From: an uncultured Lachnospiraceae bacterium
GTDB lineage: Bacteria; Bacillota; Clostridia; Lachnospirales; Lachnospiraceae
DNA length: 5,171 nucleotides
Direction: 5' to 3'
NCBI GenBank assembly: GCA_946639085.1
Contig: CAMPBP010000119.1
Location: 1-5,171 of the forward strand
Positions 1-5,171 of this stretch are shown piece by piece. The notes under the pieces are model-generated. The model ran no database searches, was not told the origin of the DNA, and saw only the letters and a list, made by a program, of their open reading frames with translations. The position numbers and the translations under genes were made by a program. Positions within the stretch are counted from its first letter, which is position 1, and each line of letters starts with the position of its first letter.

Positions 1-1306
1 ACATAATACCGACACCCGCGAAGTTTAGGGCGACAAGCCCGAATATCTCTTTGATGCCGATAACGCCGCCAAATATCGTTGACGTGTACATTGTAATTAT
101 TATTGATATCGCTATCGCAAGGGCAAGCCTAAGCACGACTGCAAAGAACTTCTTGAAATATCTCATGCCTTGCGAGTTGATTCCATCCTTGTATATATTT
201 GCCACCGCAAGCGGCGCAAACATCTTTCTTAAGCCTATTTCAAGCAGTATGGAAAGGAGGGCAAATGTTGCTGCGATCTCCACGAGTTTTGACAATGCCC
301 AAGGAACAATAAAGCAGATAACAACGAGTATCTTCCAGAATATCCAGCCATCGTGCTTTCCTGTGACATTATCAAGTATTTCATCTATCTTATTGTTCCA
401 CTGCTGGTTATTCTGAGTCGTTGCTTCGACGGCTTTTTCCGTTTGACCGTTAACAAAGGCCTGAACGACTCCCATTGAAAGAGAGATGAGCAATATAATA
501 ATGCCCGCCTCCATCATTCCTGCAGCCTTTTCAGCGTGCTTTCCTTCATCCTTCTGTGCTCTGCCGTATTGGATGAATCCCGCAAAGAGCATTACACCAC
601 CCGCTATCGCAAGAATAACCGTTATAACCGAGAACGCATTTGCAGTCACATTTTTTGCGTAAGAAAGGTCTGCCTCACCGCCGGTTGATCCTCCGGCTTT
701 TGCCACGGCTTTCGCAATCCAAGTCCCGAGATTTAACAGGAATTCGATAAGGTATTTGACATTCACTACGACGAGTATTCCGATAATCATCTCGAGAAAG
801 TACTTCGCCATCATTTCGAGCGGGTCTTGGGCGTTCATCTTCATGTTTTCGACATAATGCGACACCGCGATTATTACGACCATCAAAATGCCAAGCCAGG
901 TAACAACACCCATAACAGTTCTGATGATGCTTACAATGTTGGACATATTAGCCTGTTGACTGCCGAGGGATGTTGAAACCTGATATTGATATCCTTGTGT
1001 TTCGCCCCCTCCGCCTTGTACTGATGTTCCGGAATTCCCGGCGAGCGCCAGATAAAGGGGAGCATAAGGACTGTCGTAGTTAGTGCCGTCTTTAGATGAG
1101 CCCGTAACTGTTTGTTCTACAATCTTCAGGCCGCCCGTGCATATCTCGTAAATCCATGTCTTAGGCCAATCCTTAGGTTCCTCATCGTCGTCAGCAAGCG
1201 CCACGGGCGTCAAAAAGACAGACAATACCAGCGCCACTATAAGCAGCGCTGATATCATGTTTACGGTTCTCTTTTTTCTTTGTTCGCTTGATATTAATGT
1301 ACACAT
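1..1306 (-). CDS. VirB6/TrbL-like T4SS membrane protein with embedded pilin-like hairpin (3' end outside window)
   Basis: Continuous open frame of 435 codons with no stop before the window edge. It probably forms the inner-membrane platform of the conjugation channel. From the ATG at 1306 the protein has a signal peptide (Arg-Lys-Lys-Arg at 10-13, hydrophobic core 18-35, likely cleavage after ALA at 36-38, then DDDEE). A Gly/Gln/Ser-rich probably external region follows (about 40-120), then hydrophobic segments near 124-148, 170-196, 223-247, 264-285, 322-338, 341-358 and 387-410. Residues 359-395 (LRKMFAPLAVANIYKDG, then QGMRYFKKFF) resemble the conserved loop of Gram-positive TrbL/VirB6-like proteins. 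Residues 236-272 match the neighbouring pilin gene. The start is uncertain: neither ATG 1306 nor ATG 1258 has a good Shine-Dalgarno site. I prefer 1306 because it supplies the basic n-region of the signal peptide. Family call is fairly sure; the fusion is read directly from the sequence. Confidence 0.85.
   Translation of the reverse strand, partial: MCTLISSEQRKKRTVNMISALLIVALVLSVFLTPVALADDDEEPKDWPKTWIYEICTGGLKIVEQTVTGSSKDGTNYDSPYAPLYLALAGNSGTSVQGGGGETQGYQYQVSTSLGSQQANMSNIVSIIRTVMGVVTWLGILMVVIIAVSHYVENMKMNAQDPLEMMAKYFLEMIIGILVVVNVKYLIEFLLNLGTWIAKAVAKAGGSTGGEADLSYAKNVTANAFSVITVILAIAGGVMLFAGFIQYGRAQKDEGKHAEKAAGMMEAGIIILLISLSMGVVQAFVNGQTEKAVEATTQNNQQWNNKIDEILDNVTGKHDGWIFWKILVVICFIVPWALSKLVEIAATFALLSILLEIGLRKMFAPLAVANIYKDGINSQGMRYFKKFFAVVLRLALAIAISIIITMYTSTIFGGVIGIKEIFGLVALNFAGVGIM
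491..601 (-). repeat. Pilin-like module inside the VirB6-like gene (copy 2)
   Basis: Encodes residues 236-272 of the VirB6-like protein: a Gly-Gly start, the IQYGRAQKDEG loop, AEKAAG, then AG followed by Ile/Leu. It aligns without gaps to residues 73-109 of the small pilin-like protein, with 22 of 37 identical residues. Most other pairs are conservative (K/R, R/K, N/D, V/I). Only 7 of the 22 identical residues use the same codon, so this is a diverged protein-level repeat. It forms two hydrophobic helices joined by a short polar, charged loop, the usual shape of VirB2/TrbC pilins. Confidence 0.88.
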
Positions 1307-1382
1307 AGGCGATTGAAAATTTATAAACCTTGCGGCAAAAAACAATTACAGATCTTGTACAGGATTTCCGACCATGATGTCT

Positions 1383-1401
1383 GAGATAGTGGCCTATCCT
1401 C
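1383..1401 (-). other. Small stem-loop just after the pilin-like gene
   Basis: On the transcribed strand, GATAG-GCCA-CTATC forms a five-pair stem with a four-base loop. A single bulged G allows two further pairs (GA with TC) at the base. It lies 16 bases after the pilin stop codon. No U-run follows, so it does not look like an intrinsic terminator. It could act as a 3' mRNA-stabilising or processing element for the pilin transcript; this is inference, and a stem this short may also be chance. Confidence 0.3.
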
Positions 1402-1417
1402 AACTTGAAACAGGGTG

Positions 1418-1819
1418 TTATTCTAACCCATTAATAGTCGTGAGTGATTTTGTCACAAAGTTGAGAAGAACTCTCGACGCAATTGCGGCGATAAGGATGA
1501 TCACGCCTGCAGCGAGCCAGCCCGACGCTTTTTCTGCTCCCTGTCCTTCATTCCTCTGAGCTTTGCCATACTGAATGAGTCCACCCATCAACACGATCCC
1601 GCCAACAACGCCTATGAATATAGGAATTAATGTTCCTAAACTACTAATGAGTGTTGATACCCCGCCATCATCATCAGCCATCGCAAATATCGGTATCATC
1701 GCCATCGCGCTCACTGCGGAACAGCCAAAGGCTTTGATCGTATTGCTCATAACCGCGCCTACCTTGCCGAAGAAGCTCTTCTTGGGCCTAATCGGGCTTA
1801 TCATACCGTTTCTCTCCAT
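1418..1819 (-). CDS. Small pilin-like T4SS protein (VirB2/TrbC/Maff2-like)
   Basis: A 133-residue precursor, probably the major pilin or channel subunit of the secretion system. The N-terminus is a long leader with basic residues (RPKK at 11-14, K19, K29), a hydrophobic stretch (about 30-47) and a probable signal peptidase I site after AMA (46-48), leaving a mature protein of about 85 residues starting DDDGG. The leader length resembles VirB2 and TraA pilin leaders. The mature part has two hydrophobic helices (about 61-82 and 100-122) joined by the polar loop QYGKAQRNEGQGAEKA. Small size and hairpin form fit VirB2/TrbC, and the place after the coupling-protein gene fits the Maff2 family of Tn1549/CTn-like elements. 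The ATG at 1819 has AAGGAGG eight bases upstream. It is followed by the VirB6-like gene, which repeats its hairpin. Exact family assignment is by pattern only. Confidence 0.85.
   Translation of the reverse strand: MERNGMISPIRPKKSFFGKVGAVMSNTIKAFGCSAVSAMAMIPIFAMADDDGGVSTLISSLGTLIPIFIGVVGGIVLMGGLIQYGKAQRNEGQGAEKASGWLAAGVIILIAAIASRVLLNFVTKSLTTINGLE
1493..1603 (-). repeat. Pilin-like module in the small pilin gene (copy 1)
   Basis: Residues 73-109 of the small protein, the stand-alone counterpart of the module at 491-601. Shared invariant positions include the opening GG, IQYG, AQ, EG, AEKA, a single G, then AG followed by IIL. The differences cluster at hydrophobic positions within the helices and at conservative charged positions in the loop. 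Confidence 0.88.
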
Positions 1820-1827
1820 ACTTTTTT

Positions 1828-1834
1828 CCTCCTT
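1828..1834 (-). promoter_or_regulatory. Strong ribosome binding site of the pilin-like gene
   Basis: AAGGAGG on the minus strand, eight bases before the ATG at 1819. It matches the anti-Shine-Dalgarno consensus and fixes the start at 1819 instead of the in-frame ATG five codons later. It is among the two best sites in the window, fitting a subunit needed in many copies. The VirB6-like gene downstream has no comparable site. Confidence 0.85.
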
Positions 1835-1849
1835 AAGATGAAGTCTTGT

Positions 1850-1936
1850 TTACGGTTTACCTTGATACATCATAATGATAAAAGGAATAAAAATAGAAAT
1901 GACTGACAGTAAAAACGAAGGCAACAGAAACATCAT
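1850..1936 (-). CDS. Candidate 28-residue membrane microprotein, overlapping the virD4 stop
   Basis: A short ORF reading MMFLLPSFLL, then a run of Ser, Val, Ile, Phe and Pro, ending MMYQGKP and TAA. Its first ATG shares one base with the virD4 stop codon (TGATG), a layout typical of translational coupling, and a second ATG follows at once. Residues 3-23 are almost entirely hydrophobic and could form one membrane helix, with the only basic residue, K27, near the C-terminus. It ends 30 bases before the pilin start, so it fills most of what would otherwise be a 116-base gap. There is no strong Shine-Dalgarno site, so expression would depend on ribosomes finishing virD4. I know no family for it. 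It could be a chance ORF, since AT-rich sequence readily encodes hydrophobic residues. Confidence 0.4.
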   Translation of the reverse strand: MMFLLPSFLLSVISIFIPFIIMMYQGKP

Positions 1937-4599
1937 CACACTTCTGTGTAATACAGCGACTCCGTAGGAGGGTTTTCAAGAACGAATACGCTCTCTATCT
2001 TTTCCTTGATGCTCTCAATATCGTCATTGAGATCTATACCATAGGCCGTCATGAGGTTCCTAGTCGTGGTATCGGTCGCATCCTCTTCAAGCTGCTTTTC
2101 CTTTTCAGCCGCCATTTCTTCAAGTGCTTCTTTAGCAACCTTTGATTCCCGTGCTTTTCGCCTGTTATCGGCATCATCTTCTTCCCGGGTCTTTACCTCT
2201 TCAGCCTGTGCGGCTGCCTGTTCGGCTGCAGCTTTTTCCTTGCCTTCTTTCGCAGTTTCTTTTGCTTCCGAGATTTTTGAGTTAAACAACTCGCCGTTCT
2301 GTCCTTTCCGGGCTTCGCCCATTCCGTCGTTTCCGACGCGGGATATCTCGTTTTTCCGTATTTCCTGCCTCTTCCAGTACGGCAGGTTCTTATACATATC
2401 CGCACTGCAATTTACGGGGATCTTAAATGTCCCGGACACGGATGCTGCGTACTTGAATTGGGGATGGTTCAAAAGGTCATACTTTGCACCGTAGTACGGC
2501 ACTTCCTGGCGGATCATGGCAATGCAATCTTCTGACGGCATAAGCCGGAGCCGGTTAACAGGCATAAGCGGCGCTTTGGACAGTCCTATGCTTATGCTGC
2601 CGCCTTTATCGCCATTCTTTGAGCGGCTTAATGTCTTCGTGGTCTTCTCTCCGAGCATTTCGGAGAACCATTTATTCGTGTCAGGATCGTTGGTACCGAG
2701 GTATAGTATCGTGTCGCAGTTTGATATGATGGTCGTGTACTCGTCTTTGTATATATTCTTAAGCTGCGCCAAAGACTGAAGGATTACCGAGCATGAAATC
2801 TCGTATTTTCGGATCGTAGAAAGACGCTTATCAAACTTGGGGATCTGTCCGATGTTTGCGAACTCATCGAGGATGAACCGGACATGGTGAGGGCACTTCA
2901 TCTTCTTGCACTTCTCGGGTTTAAGGCCAGCGACATTCTTCAGAAACTCCTTATATAATGCATCAGTGCCCCTCCAGCCGACGATATACTCGTCCATCTT
3001 TCTGAGGATTTCGTGCCGATTATCCTTTAAGTCGTTGCGCTTCTTTGTAAGGGCCTGCCTTGCAGCCTCGTCCTGTTCGGCCTTTATATCGTTGGAAGTA
3101 TTCTTTATCTCCCGCTCCTTTGCCTTCAGCTCGCTAAAGAGCTTTTCGGACTCCTTATTTTTTATATATAACTTAAACAACTTTTTCTCGTTGTCGTGAT
3201 ATGTAAACGTTCCGTTTTGTACGGCGGCAACAAACTGCTCTGCTTTATGCTGCGCTATTGCCGATTCACTATCATTTTGCGCCTGGAACACCTTTATGGC
3301 TTCCCCGTTGCCGAGGGTTACCTGCCAGCCGAACTTAGTGTCGTTCTCCACATAGTTGAAGAGCGTGATAAAGAGCTGGGAGTACATCAGTGACGCAAGG
3401 AAGTTAAATGTATCGTCGGCGGTAGGGATAATGACGAAGAGCGCCTGCTTTGAATCCGCAAAGTCTTCGAAATGGAAGTCGTCCTGATCCGTAAGATACT
3501 GTATATCCGACAGCTTAAACGATCTTAACCTTGAAGAAAGTGAGATAAGGACGGACTTCATCGTCTTGCCTGCCGCCTGTTTCAGTGAGTGATACTCCTG
3601 CACGGCAAGGTTGTTTTCGCCGTCCTTTTTTTCAAGGTCTGCAAACAATATATCAAGCGGGGACTCTGCGTCGGGGTTGTTCTCGTCTACGGAAGCCATA
3701 TTAAGGAGCTTCATGACATTCGAGAAGGTCTTATCATTCTCGTCCCGACACTCGTGCCACAGGTACAGTATAAGTGCGTTAAGGAGTATCTTCGCACAGT
3801 CGTCCCAGAACTGTTCGCCGCCGCCCTTGCCGGGGTTCGTGGTATTCGCAAACAGGGTATCGGTAAGAATATATACATCCTTCTCGGACCTTATGTAGTG
3901 GAGCGGGTTATAACGGTTCCCTTTGAAGACATCAACGATATTAAAGACCTTTACGTTGTATCCGTTATCTTCGAGCGATTTTCCGTACTGCTCAAGAAGT
4001 TCGCCCGACGGATCTGTTATAAGGAAATTACAGTTATACTGAAGGATGTTTGGTGCGGCGAAGTACCTGGACTTACCGGCACCGGAACCACCGATTACGA
4101 GGACGTTGAAGTTCTTTTTCGTCTTTTCGTTATCCATCATGAGAAGGAGGTCGCCTGCTATGATCATATTGCGGTGTCCGGAGCAGTCCTGTTTGCCGAG
4201 GGGATCCGTGTACTTATAGTTATGCCTCTTAAGCTCCGGCAGCGTCATAAAGTGTGCGTCGCCGTTTACGGTATCGGGGTCGTCGTGCTTATAGTAGCTT
4301 TGTATCTTCTTTGCGAGGAAGTAAAGTGCTACAGGTGCGACCGCAAAGAGGAACACATACATCCAGTCATCATCAGTCATCCTGAAGTTGGTAGGGTTCG
4401 TAAAAACGTCGGTAAAGGCTATCATGAGCCTGGTTCCATCGTCTTCCAGCCTGTGTTCTCCCCAAGACACTGCACTGAAATGCCCTATGAGCAGGATCAC
4501 AAATATTACATAAACAGCAAGCAGCGCTATCTTTATCACGAGCCATCGGGTATCGGACTTCCTCTCTTCTTTCGATTTTATCCCGTACTTTACAGCCAT
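1936..4599 (-). CDS. virD4: VirD4/TraG-type type IV coupling protein (DNA-transfer ATPase)
   Basis: 887 residues; links the relaxosome to the secretion channel and uses ATP to drive substrate transfer at the inner face of the membrane. Two N-terminal membrane helices (about 19-39 and 79-96) flank a short external loop, as in VirD4. Walker A is GGSGAGKS at 170-177. TDPSGE at 195-200 is the family's TDPKGE motif with Ser for Lys. Walker B is FILDEFANIGQIPKF at 575-589, followed by ILQSLAQL (606-613) and LGTND (634-638), all typical of Gram-positive TraG proteins. About 150 residues (420-568), partly coiled-coil-like, separate the first half of the ATPase from Walker B, far more than I expect for Tn1549-type TraG. 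After the usual C-terminal motor region a charged Ala/Glu/Lys tail follows (about 745-887). The ATG has GGGAGG eight bases upstream, right after the preceding gene's stop. Confidence 0.96.
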   Translation of the reverse strand: MAVKYGIKSKEERKSDTRWLVIKIALLAVYVIFVILLIGHFSAVSWGEHRLEDDGTRLMIAFTDVFTNPTNFRMTDDDWMYVFLFAVAPVALYFLAKKIQSYYKHDDPDTVNGDAHFMTLPELKRHNYKYTDPLGKQDCSGHRNMIIAGDLLLMMDNEKTKKNFNVLVIGGSGAGKSRYFAAPNILQYNCNFLITDPSGELLEQYGKSLEDNGYNVKVFNIVDVFKGNRYNPLHYIRSEKDVYILTDTLFANTTNPGKGGGEQFWDDCAKILLNALILYLWHECRDENDKTFSNVMKLLNMASVDENNPDAESPLDILFADLEKKDGENNLAVQEYHSLKQAAGKTMKSVLISLSSRLRSFKLSDIQYLTDQDDFHFEDFADSKQALFVIIPTADDTFNFLASLMYSQLFITLFNYVENDTKFGWQVTLGNGEAIKVFQAQNDSESAIAQHKAEQFVAAVQNGTFTYHDNEKKLFKLYIKNKESEKLFSELKAKEREIKNTSNDIKAEQDEAARQALTKKRNDLKDNRHEILRKMDEYIVGWRGTDALYKEFLKNVAGLKPEKCKKMKCPHHVRFILDEFANIGQIPKFDKRLSTIRKYEISCSVILQSLAQLKNIYKDEYTTIISNCDTILYLGTNDPDTNKWFSEMLGEKTTKTLSRSKNGDKGGSISIGLSKAPLMPVNRLRLMPSEDCIAMIRQEVPYYGAKYDLLNHPQFKYAASVSGTFKIPVNCSADMYKNLPYWKRQEIRKNEISRVGNDGMGEARKGQNGELFNSKISEAKETAKEGKEKAAAEQAAAQAEEVKTREEDDADNRRKARESKVAKEALEEMAAEKEKQLEEDATDTTTRNLMTAYGIDLNDDIESIKEKIESVFVLENPPTESLYYTEV

Positions 4600-4607
4600 A
4601 TCTTATT

Positions 4608-4613
4608 CCTCCC
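4608..4613 (-). promoter_or_regulatory. Ribosome binding site of virD4
   Basis: GGGAGG on the minus strand, eight bases before the virD4 ATG and directly abutting the TAA of the preceding gene. The 14-base gap between the two genes is filled by this site and its spacer, so the pair is almost certainly co-transcribed and probably translationally coupled. Confidence 0.85.
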
Positions 4614-5171
4614 TTACCTGCTCCTATCTTCCGTGGTGACGGTTTCTTTCGTTTTCGTCTCTTTTGTAATCTCTGCGGCCTTTACTTTATGCAGCTTTCC
4701 GTCCTGCTCACGCATCATCTCACCCACCCTCTTGTAAGTCTGAGGATCGATGTTATGTTCCTTGAAAGACCTCCGGATCGTTTCAATATCTTCTTCCTTG
4801 TAGCCTTTTGGTATCTCTGCCTTTTCATCCAAGGCAACATCAAGTACTTTTGCACACTCTTCTTTGTATTTGTGGAACAGTACCTCAGCGTTCTTGGTAT
4901 TGTTGTCGTAGAAGTCTACTTCCTTCATATGGACTTTCACTATCCGGTCGAGTTTTGACGCTATCTCGTCGGAGCATTTGCCCGCCTCAGCCTGCTCTGG
5001 CGTAAGCCTCGGTCTTCCGGCGCGGACATTGTCCTGGTCCGGGTCAAGGTGCCGCTCCAGCTCCTTATCGTCATAGATGACCGTCCTGTTATACAGATTC
5101 ACGGTCGCCTGCTTTACAAGGGTGTCGTACCTTGGGTCGCTCGTCGAAACCTCTTTAAAGCTCCACTCCCC
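4614..5171 (-). CDS. Unrecognised hydrophilic protein, C-terminal part (5' end outside window)
   Basis: The frame is open from the window edge to TAA at 4614, giving 185 codons. A GTG at 5102 could start a 162-residue protein. However, the 23 codons before it (GEWSFKEVSTSDPRYDTLVK onward) read like normal protein, and the GTG has no good Shine-Dalgarno site, so I take the gene as truncated by the window. The sequence is soluble, highly charged and probably mostly helical, with no membrane segment. It has a basic GRPRLTPEQ patch (about residues 53-61 of the visible part) and a Lys/Thr/Glu-rich tail. I do not recognise the family. Its place, 14 bases upstream of virD4, is where Tn1549-like elements carry a small accessory gene (PcfB type), but I see no PcfB signature. 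A relaxosome or adaptor role is positional inference only. Confidence 0.75.
   Translation of the reverse strand, partial: GEWSFKEVSTSDPRYDTLVKQATVNLYNRTVIYDDKELERHLDPDQDNVRAGRPRLTPEQAEAGKCSDEIASKLDRIVKVHMKEVDFYDNNTKNAEVLFHKYKEECAKVLDVALDEKAEIPKGYKEEDIETIRRSFKEHNIDPQTYKRVGEMMREQDGKLHKVKAAEITKETKTKETVTTEDRSR

Noticed and set aside
51..416. A 121-codon plus-strand ORF near the left edge
   Set aside because: It is antisense to the VirB6-like gene, whose minus-strand frame is continuous from 1306 to the edge and shows membrane segments and a TrbL-like loop.
1325..1345. Possible promoter (TATAAA with an upstream TTGTTT) ahead of the VirB6-like gene
   Set aside because: The spacing is about 14 bases, the -35 box is poor, and transcription would begin almost at the ATG. 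It is not better than chance in AT-rich sequence.
1337..1362. Possible terminator: a short TACA/TGTA inverted repeat before six T's on the minus strand
   Set aside because: The stem has only four pairs and is AT-rich, so it is unlikely to end transcription between two genes of one operon.
1191..1403. A 70-codon minus-strand ORF beginning at 1403
   Set aside because: It overlaps the start of the VirB6-like gene in another frame. The signal peptide and the downstream frame belong to the VirB6-like reading.
1934..1947. ACAC-AGAA-GTGT inverted repeat at the end of virD4
   Set aside because: A four-pair stem within coding sequence; too short to support a regulatory claim.
3589..4737. A 382-codon plus-strand ORF opposite virD4
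   Set aside because: It starts at a GTG without a ribosome binding site and runs antisense to the conserved Walker A half of virD4. Its translation shows no recognisable domain. It is a shadow of the coupling-protein gene.
5036..5064. GRPR patch in the upstream partial protein read as an AT-hook
   Set aside because: A single short GRP-type core without flanking basic repeats is not enough to call a DNA-binding AT-hook.

Overview
The window carries part of a conjugative type IV secretion (T4SS) operon, all read on the minus strand (right to left). Two genes are cut by the window edges. Strong AAGGAGG-type ribosome binding sites, a Tn1549/CTn-like coupling protein and a small pilin-like gene followed by a VirB6/TrbL-like gene suggest a Clostridia-type Gram-positive host (Lachnospiraceae-like is my guess). 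The most likely source is an integrative conjugative element or conjugative plasmid. No relaxase, integrase, attachment site or VirB4 gene lies inside the window, so the element type cannot be settled.

Layout in transcription order: (1) 5171-4614, the C-terminal 185 codons of an unrecognised hydrophilic protein whose frame stays open to the window edge. (2) 4599-1936, an 887-residue VirD4/TraG-type coupling ATPase with two membrane segments, intact Walker A and B motifs, an unusually long segment between the two motifs, and a charged C-terminal tail. (3) 1936-1850, a 28-codon hydrophobic ORF that starts inside the virD4 stop codon (TGATG). (4) 1819-1418, a VirB2/TrbC/Maff2-like pilin with a 48-residue leader. 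(5) 1306 to the left edge, a VirB6/TrbL-like polytopic membrane protein with a signal peptide. The last gene is easily missed because its stop codon lies outside the window. There is no gene-free stretch over 300 bases; the longest gap is about 110 bases (1307-1417).

The main observation is that the VirB6/TrbL-like protein contains, in its middle, a copy of the pilin hairpin encoded by the gene just upstream. The two copies match at 22 of 37 aligned residues without a gap, but only 7 of those 22 residues use the same codon. The similarity is therefore old and probably maintained by selection on protein, not a recent DNA duplication. In Gram-negative T4SSs VirB6 is the inner-membrane platform on which VirB2 subunits assemble, so a platform protein with a built-in pilin-like hairpin would be a notable arrangement.

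Working model: the coupling ATPase brings the DNA-protein substrate to the channel, the VirB6-like protein forms the membrane platform, and the small pilin-like protein supplies many copies of a channel or filament subunit. The partial upstream gene, at the place where Tn1549-like elements carry an accessory gene before traG, may encode a relaxosome or adaptor factor; that last point is positional inference only.
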